A stretch of 64,000 nt of DNA from positions 310,001-374,000 of the forward strand of contig NZ_JACSNR010000001.1 in assembly GCF_016901815.1 (NCBI RefSeq), written 5' to 3'. Positions 34,965-43,494 of the stretch are shown here, piece after piece (the first letter of the stretch is position 1; each line of letters opens with the position of its first letter). The stretch is from Hydrogenoanaerobacterium saccharovorans (lineage in GTDB: Bacteria > Bacillota > Clostridia > Oscillospirales > Ruminococcaceae). Below the pieces are notes generated by a model that saw only the letters and a program-made list of their open reading frames with translations, searched no databases and was not told the DNA's origin. The translations under genes were made by a program, and so were the position numbers.

Positions 34965-35083
34965 TGTGTTTCCCCGGCACCTCCTCTCATAGATCCTCCA
35001 AAAAAGAACGATGCTTATCTATATGTTTTCAAAAACTTCAATATTCCCCTGATAAACTTTCAAACTCTATTCATATACTTTGG

Positions 35084-35112
35084 TTGACAGTATTTGTAAG
35101 AATCTGTATACT
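35084..35112 (+). promoter_or_regulatory. Promoter of the AbrB-like gene
   Basis: TTGACA (35084-35089), 17-base spacer, TATACT (35107-35112). Confidence 0.92.
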
Positions 35113-35195
35113 TAAATCTGTAAATCGCAAAAACTGTCAGATCGTATACGCGGAATTTTTCCATTGGTATCCGCGTACTGGAAAGGGTGAAATCT

Positions 35196-35438
35196 ATGAA
35201 ATCTACTGGTATTGTCCGCAAGGTGGATGATCTGGGACGTATTGTACTTCCCATTGAGCTCCGTCGCACTCTGGACATCAACGAACGGGATTCCATCGAA
35301 ATTTTTGTGGACGGGAATCAGATTGTACTGAAAAAGTATTCTCCTTCCTGCATTTTCTGTGGGGAAGCCGATGATGTCCGGGAATTCAAGGGCAAACTCG
35401 TCTGCTCGAAATGTATTGGTGAACTCTCTGGCAAGTAA
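35196..35438 (+). CDS. AbrB/SpoVT-family regulator with C-terminal zinc ribbon
   Basis: An 80-residue transition-state type regulator. Residues 1-48 are almost the AbrB swapped-hairpin DNA-binding domain (MKSTGIVRKVDDLGRIVLP, then ELRRTLDINERDSIEI). In place of AbrB's C-terminal domain there is a CxxC-x16-CxxC zinc ribbon (CIFCG...CSKC). AbrB proteins repress many stationary-phase genes. I chose the ATG at 35196; a GTG three codons before has poorer spacing from AAAGGG. It stands alone. Confidence 0.92.
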   Translation: MKSTGIVRKVDDLGRIVLPIELRRTLDINERDSIEIFVDGNQIVLKKYSPSCIFCGEADDVREFKGKLVCSKCIGELSGK

Positions 35439-35483
35439 CTGGATCGGTCCATGATCCGGGAGCCTGTCTGGTGGGTTCTGTTC

Positions 35484-35518
35484 AGCCAGCCGGTTCCGTT
35501 TGAGCCGGCTGGCTTTTA
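35484..35518 (+). terminator. Terminator of the AbrB-like gene
   Basis: AGCCAGCCGG (35484-35493) pairs with CCGGCTGGCT (35505-35514), followed by TTTATAT. Confidence 0.85.
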
Positions 35519-35534
35519 TATATAAATCCGTACT

Positions 35535-35573
35535 GAAAAACGGTCCTGTTCTGTATGGAACAGGACCGTTTTC
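35535..35573. terminator. Terminator of the lipoprotein gene
   Basis: AAAACGGTCCTGTTC pairs with GAACAGGACCGTTTT around TGTATG. On the minus strand it ends in TTTTTC. Confidence 0.85.
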
Positions 35574-35580
35574 TGTGTAT

Positions 35581-36039
35581 TTATTCGGAAATGGAAAATT
35601 CTGCCGCTGCTGTGATCTCCCCGCCTGCACCATAGAATTCCTTGACAACCCGATAATGTCCCGCAGGCAGATGTTCCCGGTATTCCTCCGGCGCAATATT
35701 TTCACTGTTGATTCCATCCGGCTGAAGCATTACCCCGATGGAGGTAAAATAGAGTTCCTCCTCCGCCGGAAGAATATACCACTGGTCATCCAGGTATACT
35801 TCCAGGCGATATTCCGAACCATAGGTGTATTCTTCCCCGGTGTGGTTGGTGATCACCAGGCTCAGTTCACTGGGTACTGACCGGAACTCCTCCTGAGAAA
35901 GACGCATGGTCACATCGGAACTGAGTTCTCCCACAGTGGATTGTTCCAAGGTATTGGGGTCAAAATGATCTGATTTTCCACAGGATACCAATGCCATCAA
36001 AACCATCCCTACCGCTGCAGCGGAAATCCACTTTCTCAT
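35581..36039 (-). CDS. Lipoprotein with bacterial Ig-like domain
   Basis: A 152-residue exported protein. The signal peptide (ISAAAVGMVLMALVSC) ends in a lipobox, LVSC-G, so it is likely membrane-anchored by lipid. The mature part (residues ~45-150) resembles small bacterial Ig-like domains (VTMRLSQEEFRSVPSELSLV, then EEYTYGSEYRLEVYLDDQW). The ligand and role are unknown. The ATG at 36039 follows AGGAGG. It lies downstream of the first ncRNA copy, beyond that RNA's terminator. Confidence 0.82.
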   Translation of the reverse strand: MRKWISAAAVGMVLMALVSCGKSDHFDPNTLEQSTVGELSSDVTMRLSQEEFRSVPSELSLVITNHTGEEYTYGSEYRLEVYLDDQWYILPAEEELYFTSIGVMLQPDGINSENIAPEEYREHLPAGHYRVVKEFYGAGGEITAAAEFSISE

Positions 36040-36130
36040 TGCTGAAATCCTCCTGTGTTCCAAAAAGCCGGGATTTCTCTACCCCGGCTGCATTCCGTAT
36101 TAACAGTGCTGGATTCCGGCAGAATTATTG

Positions 36131-36305
36131 CAAAAAAGCGGCCCCACAGGAAAAATCCTGTGAGGCCATTTTTAGGAGAAAAAGAAACGAACAGGAAATC
36201 ATATCCGCCAAACCGGTCAATAAGTTGGAGAGAACCGGCTGGTGAACATTCGACGGTGATCTCCTCTGTTTCTCCCATATTTATACCCAAAAACACTTGC
36301 TCTTG
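36131..36305 (-). ncRNA. Candidate structured RNA, copy 1
   Basis: About 175 bases repeated at 42754-42930. On the minus strand it runs from CAAGAGCA through GGGAGAAAC to a stem with the conserved loop TTCTCTCCAA (36234-36225), then ends in a terminator (GGCCTCACAGGA / TCCTGTGGGGCC plus TTTTTT, 36167-36132). Helices are kept between copies by paired changes: CCGGT/ACCGG here is GACAG/CTGTC in copy 2. No reading frame is conserved (copy 2 has an early stop). The loop resembles an anti-ribosome-site sequence. The promoter is not proven; TATAAAT follows the conserved 5' block. Confidence 0.7.
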
Positions 36306-36597
36306 CATGGCCTTTTTGGGATCTATGGGCTGCCAGCTTTGCTCCGGGGAGAGCCATGGATCTCTCCCCAGGGGAAAACAGGCAGCCCGCCTGTTTTCCT
36401 GCCGATGCACTGAAATGCTGTCAGCATCAATGGATCAAACCAAGCCACGATATTTTGCGAAGCAAAACTCGCTGCGTGGATAAATCCATTGGATAAAGCC
36501 ACGACATTTTGAGCGTCAGCTCAAAATTCGCAGAAACTACCCTAAGCCTCGATGTTTTGCGAAGCAAAACTCGCTGCGTGGATAAATCCGTTAGGAT
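36306..36597. other. Spacer after the 36598 gene: terminator hairpin and small palindromes
   Basis: No gene. 36374-36402 holds a strong hairpin (AAAACAGGC.../...GCCTGTTTTCC), also found at 43123-43144, which probably ends the transcript of the 36598 gene. 36445-36581 holds three short palindromic repeats. Immediately after the 36598 stop, GATAAATCC-N4-GGATTTATC forms another hairpin. Confidence 0.6.
36445..36581. repeat. Three short hairpin repeats (CGAYRTTTT...AAAAYTCGC)
   Basis: Copies at about 36445-36479, 36500-36532 and 36546-36581. Each has a variable stem (TTTTGC-GAA-GCAAAA or TTTTGAGC-GTCA-GCTCAAAA) between conserved CGA and CTCGC/TTCGC flanks, often closed by CCACG/CGTGG. A related one is at about 43452-43484 (CGATATTTCACGC...GCGTGAAATTCGC). 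Confidence 0.7.
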
Positions 36598-37704
36598 TTA
36601 TCTACCAGTATCAGGGTTGTCCTTGCCACCGTCGGTGGTGCTGGAAGAAGTATCCTCAGTTACGGTCTTCTCATCCAGCTCTACGTCAGAGATGACATAC
36701 TTGGTCAGCTTGCGGGTCTTGAACTCCCAAGCCTCGTAGTCCTCGTTCCAGGTAGCGTCGATAGCCTTAGCGCCGTCCTCGGTTACCTCGTATACGAAGG
36801 TGTCCTTGTCCTCAGCGTAGATGTACATAGTACCGTTCTTGTTGAAGGAAGGAGTACCCTCGAACTCCAGGAAGGACAGATTAGCGTAGTTGTACATAGC
36901 GCCGAAGTCCTTATCAAAGTCGGTGTTGAAGGCCATGTTCAGCTTGCCCTGGCTGGATACATCAACGGTGAAGGTAGCAACAGTACCAACAGCTGCATCG
37001 AAGTCGATATCGATCTCACCAGCAGACTTATCGAAGGAAACGATACCATCGTTGGTATCCAGAGTGCCACCGCTGAAGTTGGTGCTGGTGTAGCTATCAT
37101 CCGAATTGGGCATGTAGCTCAGCTCAACCTTCATAGAGTTGCCCTTCTTGGCAGTGGTGCTGCTTGTGCCAGCCTGGATAGTACCAGCCAGGTCTACAGC
37201 CTTGTTGCCATTGTTTTCAGGCAGAGTGATAACGGCGCAGTAAACATACTCGTCGTTAGAAAGGCCATTCAGGACACCACCAGCAAACTTAACCAGTTCG
37301 AAGTCTACTTCAGCGTCGCCAACCTTCCAGTCAACCTTGAAGGAAGCCTTCTTGTAGTCTACATCCTTGGTGTACCACTGTACCTTATCGCCGCTATCAT
37401 ACTCGCCAACCTTGGAACCATCTGTGTCATCATCCCATACAATCAGCGGGATAGCCAGGCGGTTACCACCCTCAAACTTAGTACCAGAGGTAACCTTACC
37501 GTCTACCACATTCTCAGCTCTGGAGCTGTCCAGCTTATATACAGCTGTTACTGAGGAATCAGCAGTTGTCCAACCGGCAGTAGAGTCGGGCTGAATACCC
37601 ACCTGAATACCATCGGGATCCTGGTCAAAGGTAGCAGCGAAGGCAACGGTTGCCATGCTGGCTGTCATGATAGCAGCCAGGGCAAGAGCAAAAATCTTCT
37701 TCAT
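36598..37704 (-). CDS. Exported PDTGR-tailed protein, short form 1
   Basis: A 368-residue protein of unknown function. The signal peptide is KKIFALALAAIMTASMATVAFA. The mature part is acidic and has one cysteine, with the shared blocks DLAGTIQAG, GEIDIDF, GKLNMAFNTDFDKDFGAMY, DTFVYEVTEDGAKAIDA and FKTRKLTKYVISDVELD. A Ser/Thr/Gly/Asp-rich linker then leads to a C-terminus of exactly NPDTGR. Its nearest relative is the protein at 43495. A sortase-like tail without a membrane anchor is its strangest trait. The ATG at 37704 follows TAGGAGG. Confidence 0.85.
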   Translation of the reverse strand: MKKIFALALAAIMTASMATVAFAATFDQDPDGIQVGIQPDSTAGWTTADSSVTAVYKLDSSRAENVVDGKVTSGTKFEGGNRLAIPLIVWDDDTDGSKVGEYDSGDKVQWYTKDVDYKKASFKVDWKVGDAEVDFELVKFAGGVLNGLSNDEYVYCAVITLPENNGNKAVDLAGTIQAGTSSTTAKKGNSMKVELSYMPNSDDSYTSTNFSGGTLDTNDGIVSFDKSAGEIDIDFDAAVGTVATFTVDVSSQGKLNMAFNTDFDKDFGAMYNYANLSFLEFEGTPSFNKNGTMYIYAEDKDTFVYEVTEDGAKAIDATWNEDYEAWEFKTRKLTKYVISDVELDEKTVTEDTSSSTTDGGKDNPDTGR

Positions 37705-37882
37705 TTTTGTTTTCCTCCTAATAATAGGTTTATTTTGAAAAAAGCGGCCGGGCTTTCCAGCCGCCTTCTCCAACAAAACTATCTCTTTTTCAGGTCTTTG
37801 CCCGGCAGATGCCGCGCCTAAGACCCCGGACAGCTTATCCGTCATAAGCTATCCGCAAAATTCGCAGGTGGATAAGCGAAGC

Positions 37883-39514
37883 TTATCTACCAGTATCGGG
37901 ATTGGGCTTGTCGCCATCGGCATCGGTGTTGGAACCGCTGGAAGTGCTGCTGGAAGAATCGTTATCCAGCTTTACAGAGGTATCCAGCTCCATATCGGAA
38001 ATGACATAAGAAGCCAGCTTTCTGGTGCGGATGTGCCATGCGCCCTCATCCTCATCGTACTTAGCGCCGTTTACTTCCTTGATGCCATCCTCGGTTACCT
38101 CATACAGGAAGGTGTCCTCATCAGCAGTGATGTACAGGTCACCAGTGCGGTTGGCAGCAGGAGCAGCAGTCCAGGTGATGAAGTCAATGTTAGCCTTGGG
38201 GAACAGATCAGCAATTTCCTTGTTGAACTTGGTGGTGTAAGCAAGGTTCAGAGCGCCCTGACCCTGAGCATTGAAGGTGAACCAGGCATCTTCGTTCTCG
38301 CCGAAGTAGATGGTAACTTCCTCAGCATCAGGATCAAACTTTACAGCACCGTTTGCATCGGGATCGATGGTAACTTCATCCTCAACGCTGAGGAAGTTTT
38401 TGCTGCTGTCATACAGACGGTTGGTCAGGGACATATCAACAGGCAGCCGGGTGCCGTTCTTCTCGGCGCTGTTCTTGGTGGTGCCCAGGTACAGAGTACC
38501 AGCCAGATCCAGTTCCTTGGTGGTGATATCGTCCTTGGTCTTAACCTCTACCCAATAGGTGTAGGAAGAAGAATTACGGATTTCTACAGTCTTATCAATG
38601 GTAGAAACTGTGCCCTTGATTGTGGCCTCAGCAGCAGTCTTGGTAACAACAGCATCGCTATTGGCGGGTGCCTTACCTGCTACATAATCATCAGCGTCTA
38701 CGGGTTCAACACCAGTAAAGGTATAAGCACCGCCACTTGCAGCTGCGAATTCTGTATCAGTATCATCCAAAGCAAGCAGATTTGTGATTGTGCCTACAGT
38801 TGCTGTATCAATGCTCAGAGACTTAGTGGAGTTAACGAAGTAATCTTCCTGGTTGTGGACACCACTTGTGGTATACGAACCCAGACCATTTGTGTCGCTG
38901 TCATTGACTGTTGCATTGGCAGTACCTGTACCAACTGCCCAGTCAGCATGATCTGTCAGCAGTGCTTCCAGACCTTCCTTGGTATCAGCGTAGTACTTGT
39001 TGTTATATACAAAACCACTTGTAGGATTTGTGTATTCGGACTCCAGGGCAGCAGCCAGTACATCTGCCGGCAGCTTGTTGCCCACCTCGGCGCCCGATGT
39101 AAGCTTAGTACCCGGAATATCAAAGGTTTTTGCGGTAGCGAAGTAGCCAGTTCCGCTAACAGTGTAGGTGTAACCGGTTACCTTGGAGTTACCCTTCTTG
39201 TAGATTACATCAATATCCTCGATGTACTCCTTGCCCAGCTTCCAGTCAGCATAGACATTGATGCGGTCGCGCTCCTTATCGGTGATGCCGTTGCCATCAT
39301 CTGCGCCATCCTTCAGCAGGAAGTACAGGCTGTCGCCAGGATTTACAACACCGTCATCCAGAACGAGCAGACCATCGTCATTCTCCTCATAGGCAGCAGC
39401 GGTTGTGAATACCAGTGCCTGATCCTTTTTGGTGGCTTCAGCGAAAGCAGCGGTGGTAGTACCAGCAGCCATCAGAGCAGCCAGGGTCAGAGCCATGATC
39501 TTCTTTGTGTTCAT
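37883..39514 (-). CDS. Exported PDTGR-tailed protein, long form 1
   Basis: A 543-residue protein of unknown function. The signal peptide is KKIMALTLAALMAAGTTTAAFA. It contains no cysteine. Blocks shared with the 44615 protein: NVYADWKLGKEYIEDIDVIYKKG (in parts), SYTYWVEVKTKDDITTKELDL, GQGALNLAYTTKFNKEIADLF and IRTRKLASYVISDMELD. A linker leads to the end, NPDTGR. It lies upstream of the short form and downstream of secA, whose terminator separates them. The promoter has a G7 run in a 14-base spacer. The ATG at 39514 follows GGAGG. Confidence 0.85.
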   Translation of the reverse strand: MNTKKIMALTLAALMAAGTTTAAFAEATKKDQALVFTTAAAYEENDDGLLVLDDGVVNPGDSLYFLLKDGADDGNGITDKERDRINVYADWKLGKEYIEDIDVIYKKGNSKVTGYTYTVSGTGYFATAKTFDIPGTKLTSGAEVGNKLPADVLAAALESEYTNPTSGFVYNNKYYADTKEGLEALLTDHADWAVGTGTANATVNDSDTNGLGSYTTSGVHNQEDYFVNSTKSLSIDTATVGTITNLLALDDTDTEFAAASGGAYTFTGVEPVDADDYVAGKAPANSDAVVTKTAAEATIKGTVSTIDKTVEIRNSSSYTYWVEVKTKDDITTKELDLAGTLYLGTTKNSAEKNGTRLPVDMSLTNRLYDSSKNFLSVEDEVTIDPDANGAVKFDPDAEEVTIYFGENEDAWFTFNAQGQGALNLAYTTKFNKEIADLFPKANIDFITWTAAPAANRTGDLYITADEDTFLYEVTEDGIKEVNGAKYDEDEGAWHIRTRKLASYVISDMELDTSVKLDNDSSSSTSSGSNTDADGDKPNPDTGR

Positions 39515-39583
39515 TGCTTTTTCCTCCATTTTAATAAGTTTCAACACAGGTTCCCCCGTCCGGGAACTCTCTGTCGTAATGCA

Positions 39584-39609
39584 ATTATACCCCCCCGGCA
39601 CCTTGTCAA
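39584..39609 (-). promoter_or_regulatory. Promoter of the long form 1 gene, with G7 spacer tract
   Basis: Minus strand: TTGACA (39609-39604), a 14-base spacer ending in seven G (39596-39590), then TATAAT (39589-39584). The same arrangement is upstream of the 44615 gene. A 14-base spacer is too short for good sigma-A use, so tract length could set activity. Confidence 0.65.
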
Positions 39610-39833
39610 CCCTTTTTTGAAGCATTTTTGTAATTTTTTTGTAATTTTCTCAGCCTGTTCTGCAAAATTGCAGTTTTAGATTCAAATTCTTGCTGTATCC
39701 TGGGATTTTCTGCTGATTTTCGCCAGATTTATGCCGTGTTTCCTGCAAAATTTACAAAAATCTGTCGCCTTGGTTTTGCACTTTGTGGAAAACTTTTTCC
39801 GGAAAACCGCTTCCTTTCGCCTTTGAAGCATAA

Positions 39834-39868
39834 AAAAAGCACTCAGTCCCATAGGGACTGAGTGCTTC
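39834..39868 (-). terminator. Terminator of secA
   Basis: AAGCACTCAGTCCC pairs with GGGACTGAGTGCTT around ATA; seven T follow on the minus strand. The rest of 39610-39833 is AT-rich, with repeated ATTACAAAA upstream of the promoter. Confidence 0.93.
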
Positions 39869-39887
39869 AGTATCAATTCTTGGATTT

Positions 39888-42542
39888 TTACTTTTCAGCC
39901 GGAGCTTCCGGGCGTGAGTCCGCATTAGCGGACTCATCAGCTACGCCTGCCTTGGCAGGCGCAGCGGTTACACGCACCTGTACGGTGAGCAGCATCTTGA
40001 TGGTATCCTCCCGGATCAGATCCACCATCTGGTTGAACATCTCGCCGCTTTCCATACGGAACTCAATGACCGGATCACGCTGAGCATAGCTGCGCAGATA
40101 GATACCCTTCTTGAGATCTTCCATGGCGTCGATATGATCCATCCACTTGGCGTCTACATTCTTGAGCAGGATCACACGCTCCAGTTCCCGCATGAGCTGC
40201 GGACCAAACATCGCTTCCCGCTTGGTATAGAGCATGTGCAGACGCTCCCGCAGGAAGTCCTTGAGCTTTTCAGGCTGTACCTGAGCCTTCTCCTCATCGG
40301 TCGCATAGACCATCTCATCCTTGGTGATGGCCCAGCCCAGGAAGAAGTCCCGCAGACCATGGAGATTCCAGTCATGATAATCGTCCGAAGTACCAATGAA
40401 CCGATCCACTGTTTCACCCACAGTATCGTCCACCATCTTGCTGATGACAGCCGAAATATCTACGCCGTCCAGCACCTGCTGACGCTGCTTGTAGATGACT
40501 TCACGCTGACGGTTGGCAACATCGTCGAACTGCAGTACATTCTTACGGATGGCAAAGTTCCGGCCTTCTACCTTGGCCTGAGCACTCTCAATGGTATTGG
40601 AGAGCATCTTGGCACCGATCGGCACATCCTCTTCCACCTTGAGGGAATTCATCATGGCCTGGATACGGTCACCGCCGAAGAGCCGCATGAGATCATCTTC
40701 CAGCGACAGATAAAAACGGGTTTCACCCGGGTCACCCTGACGGCCGGAACGACCGCGCAGCTGGTTATCAATACGACGGGACTCATGCCGTTCTGTACCA
40801 ATGATGAACAGACCGCCGGCTTCCCGGACCTTTTCCGCCTCAGGACGGATGGCTTCCTTATGCTTCTGAAGCAGGTCGGCATAGGTCTTGCGCAGAGCCA
40901 GAACCTCTTCATCATCGGTATCAAAGTAGCTGGTCGCTACCGAGATCTGCTCGTCCTCATAGCCAGCCTTCTTCATATCATGCTTAGCCATGAATTCCGC
41001 ATTACCGCCCAGCATAATATCGGTACCACGGCCTGCCATATTGGTGGCGATGGTCACAGCACCCAGCTTACCAGCCTGGGCTACGATCTCCGCTTCCTTC
41101 TCATGGAACTTGGCGTTCAGCACAGTGTGCTTGATGCCGCGGCGATCGAGCATCTGGGAGAGCAGTTCCGACTTCTCAATGGAAACAGTACCTACCAGCA
41201 CCGGCTGACCCTTCTTATGGCACTCGACGATCTGATCGATCACAGCATGGTACTTGCCCTTGGCTGTGGTGTAGACAAAATCATCATAGTCCTTACGGAT
41301 GACCGGACGGTTGGTGGGGATCTCAATGACATCCAGGTTATAGATCTCCCGGAACTCACTTTCCTCAGTGGCAGCGGTACCGGTCATACCGGACAGCTTG
41401 TTGTACAAACGGAAGTAGTTCTGGAAGGTGATGCTTGCCAGAGTCTTGGACTCCTTGGCAACAGTTACGCCTTCCTTGGCTTCGATCGCCTGATGCAGAC
41501 CTTCGTTGTACCGGCGTCCGATCATCAGTCGGCCGGTGAACTCGTCCACGATGATGATCTGATCATCCTTGACTACATAGTCCACATCCCGCTGCATCAG
41601 ACCATTGGCACGGATTGCCTGGTTGATGTGGTGCAGCAGAGTCATATTCTCGGGGTCCATGAGGTTCTCTACGCCAAAGTACCGCTCTGCCTTGGCAACA
41701 CCATCCTGGGTAAGGGTGGCACTGCGGGCCTTTTCATCCACGATGTAATCACCGTCCAGTACGGCGTCATTATCCTCCTTGGCATCCATTTCCGCTACAC
41801 GGCAGACCTTCAGGCTCTTGGCAAACCGGTCTGCCAGCGTATACAGCTCCGAAGAATTATCGCCCTGACCCGAAATGATCAGAGGAGTACGGGCTTCATC
41901 AATCAGGATGGAGTCCACCTCATCGACAATGGCAAAGAAATGGCCCCGCTGTACCTGACGGTCCTTGGAAGTTACCATGTTATCCCGCAGGTAGTCAAAG
42001 CCGAATTCATTGTTGGTACCGTATGTGATGTCGGCAGCGTAAGCCTTCCGGCGCTGGGCACTGTCCAGACCATTGACAACCAGACCGGTTGTCAGGCCCA
42101 GATAGCCATAAACTTTGCCCATCCATTCCGAGTCACGCTTTGCCAGATAGTCATTGACAGTAACTACATGCACACCCTTGCCTGCCAGCGCATTCAGATA
42201 ACAGGCCAGAGTTGCCACCAGGGTTTTACCTTCACCGGTCTTCATTTCCGCAATGCGTCCCTGATGCAGCACCAGCGAACCCAGGATCTGAACCGGGAAA
42301 TGCTTCATTTCCAGCACACGCCAGCTGGCTTCCCGACAGGTGGCAAAAGCCTCAGGCAGAATATCGTCGAGGGTTTCACCATTTGCCAGACGCGCCTTGA
42401 GCTTGTCTGTCATACCACGGAGTTGGGCATCACTCATGGCAGCAAACTCATTTTCCAGCGCCAGTACCTTATTGACTGTAGGCTGGAGCCGCTTTATTTC
42501 TTTCTGTGAGTAGTTACCGAAAACCTTCTCAAGAAATCCCAT
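39888..42542 (-). CDS. secA: Preprotein translocase ATPase SecA
   Basis: An 884-residue SecA motor that drives proteins through SecYEG. Walker A is [11 protein letters not shown] (~residue 100), the DEAD-like box is [15 protein letters not shown], and the second nucleotide fold has [13 protein letters not shown]. The helical wing and scaffold are full length. The C-terminus ends in an Ala/Glu/Pro tail and lacks the zinc-binding SecB/ribosome motif (CxCGSGKKYKxCH) of many SecA1 proteins. It has its own promoter and terminator, and is flanked on both sides by pairs of paralogous exported proteins. No second secA is in the window, so SecA1 versus SecA2 cannot be settled. Confidence 0.95.
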   Translation of the reverse strand: MGFLEKVFGNYSQKEIKRLQPTVNKVLALENEFAAMSDAQLRGMTDKLKARLANGETLDDILPEAFATCREASWRVLEMKHFPVQILGSLVLHQGRIAEMKTGEGKTLVATLACYLNALAGKGVHVVTVNDYLAKRDSEWMGKVYGYLGLTTGLVVNGLDSAQRRKAYAADITYGTNNEFGFDYLRDNMVTSKDRQVQRGHFFAIVDEVDSILIDEARTPLIISGQGDNSSELYTLADRFAKSLKVCRVAEMDAKEDNDAVLDGDYIVDEKARSATLTQDGVAKAERYFGVENLMDPENMTLLHHINQAIRANGLMQRDVDYVVKDDQIIIVDEFTGRLMIGRRYNEGLHQAIEAKEGVTVAKESKTLASITFQNYFRLYNKLSGMTGTAATEESEFREIYNLDVIEIPTNRPVIRKDYDDFVYTTAKGKYHAVIDQIVECHKKGQPVLVGTVSIEKSELLSQMLDRRGIKHTVLNAKFHEKEAEIVAQAGKLGAVTIATNMAGRGTDIMLGGNAEFMAKHDMKKAGYEDEQISVATSYFDTDDEEVLALRKTYADLLQKHKEAIRPEAEKVREAGGLFIIGTERHESRRIDNQLRGRSGRQGDPGETRFYLSLEDDLMRLFGGDRIQAMMNSLKVEEDVPIGAKMLSNTIESAQAKVEGRNFAIRKNVLQFDDVANRQREVIYKQRQQVLDGVDISAVISKMVDDTVGETVDRFIGTSDDYHDWNLHGLRDFFLGWAITKDEMVYATDEEKAQVQPEKLKDFLRERLHMLYTKREAMFGPQLMRELERVILLKNVDAKWMDHIDAMEDLKKGIYLRSYAQRDPVIEFRMESGEMFNQMVDLIREDTIKMLLTVQVRVTAAPAKAGVADESANADSRPEAPAEK

Positions 42543-42619
42543 TCAATCACCTCTTACATCTATGTGAAAAACACCGCTGGGACGCAGTGCGGCCAAACAA
42601 TATAGCCAAACAACATACT

Positions 42620-42648
42620 ATTTTACAATCTATTCCTGCCTTTGTCAA
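42620..42648 (-). promoter_or_regulatory. Promoter of secA
   Basis: Minus strand: TTGACA (42648-42643), 17-base spacer, TAAAAT (42625-42620). It lies beyond the ncRNA terminator, so secA expression need not depend on that RNA. Confidence 0.88.
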
Positions 42649-42753
42649 ACGAAGCGGGGGATTGTTTATAATAAGTTCAAGAATGCAGTCCCGTACTATT
42701 ATAGTATACCCTATTTTGGGCATCCCGTGGAGGTCTTTTCAAACTTTTGCCTT

Positions 42754-42930
42754 AAAAAATTCGGTCCCGCAGGGAAACTTCCGTGCGGGACCCTTATTAG
42801 GAGAAAAAAGAAACGAACAGGAAATCATATCCACCCGACAGCTGAAAAATTTGGAGAGAACTGTCCGGCAGATATTCGACGGAGATTTCCTAAGTTTCTC
42901 CCATATATAACCCGAAGACACCTGCTCTTG
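42754..42930 (-). ncRNA. Candidate structured RNA, copy 2
   Basis: Paralogue of the element at 36131. From CAAGAGCA (42930) through GGGAGAAAC, AGGAAATC and GACAG/CTGTC helices, the loop is again TTCTCTCCAA (42860-42851). The terminator has a different sequence but the same place: GGTCCCGCA / TGCGGGACC plus TTTTTT (42792-42754). Differing terminators with the same position argue that the RNA ends here in both copies. Confidence 0.7.
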
Positions 42931-43494
42931 AACGGTAGTTCCGGGATTGTATGGGCTTGCTTGCCTTGTCCCCGGAGGACATCTCTGCCCCTCCGGGGAA
43001 AATGATCTGCAAAACCGCTGGACTGTCCGCTGTGTTCCGGCAAGGCCGGAGCCACAGCCGAACTGCCCGACTGCTGCCTGCTTTGCTCCGGGGAAAGGAT
43101 CTTCCCTCTCCCCAGAGGAAAACAGGCAGGCTGCCTGTTTTCCTGCATAACAGCTTAACCAAAGCTGTTTCCCGTATGCATAAAACTAAGAAAGAACTGC
43201 AAAAAGCGCTTCAGACTGTCCATCTGTACAGACCAGCCCCGGAATCCCGAGGCAGCAGGCTCACAGGGAGGAGCCTGTCGGCGAACACCCCGGTTCCGTC
43301 CGGCTGAGGCCGGACATGGGGCCTGGTCCGGATGGAGTTCGGAAACCGAAAGTTTCCGGCTGCCCGGCGACCGTCCGCAAAATCGTTCCCGATTTTGCTC
43401 CCTGCGGGTTTTGATCACTCAAAACCCGGTTGGCAAACGGCTCTGCCCGGCGATATTTCACGCTTGCGTGAAATTCGCTGGGATACAGGTCGGT
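42931..43494. other. Spacer between the 43495 gene and ncRNA copy 2
   Basis: About 560 bases without a believable gene. 43079-43145 repeats 36337-36402 (CTTTGCTCCGGGGA... to the CAGGC/GCCTG hairpin). 42950-43078 has GC-rich inverted repeats (CCCCGGAGG / CCTCCGGGG) absent from the other copy. 43360-43494 holds several small hairpins, including AAAATCG/CGATTTT and GGGTTTTGA/TCAAAACCC. Confidence 0.6.

Noticed and set aside
36036-36410. Minus-strand open frame across ncRNA copy 1 (starts MHRQENRR)
   Set aside because: The matching region of copy 2 is broken by a stop and base changes follow RNA pairing, not codons.
42543-42930. ncRNA copy 2 as a riboswitch controlling secA
   Set aside because: secA has a good promoter (42620-42648) downstream of the RNA's terminator, and the other copy precedes an unrelated lipoprotein gene; both copies instead follow the short-form exported genes.
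42825-43148. Minus-strand open frame of 107 codons downstream of the 43495 gene
   Set aside because: It runs through hairpins and the ncRNA, with low-complexity translation and no ribosome site.
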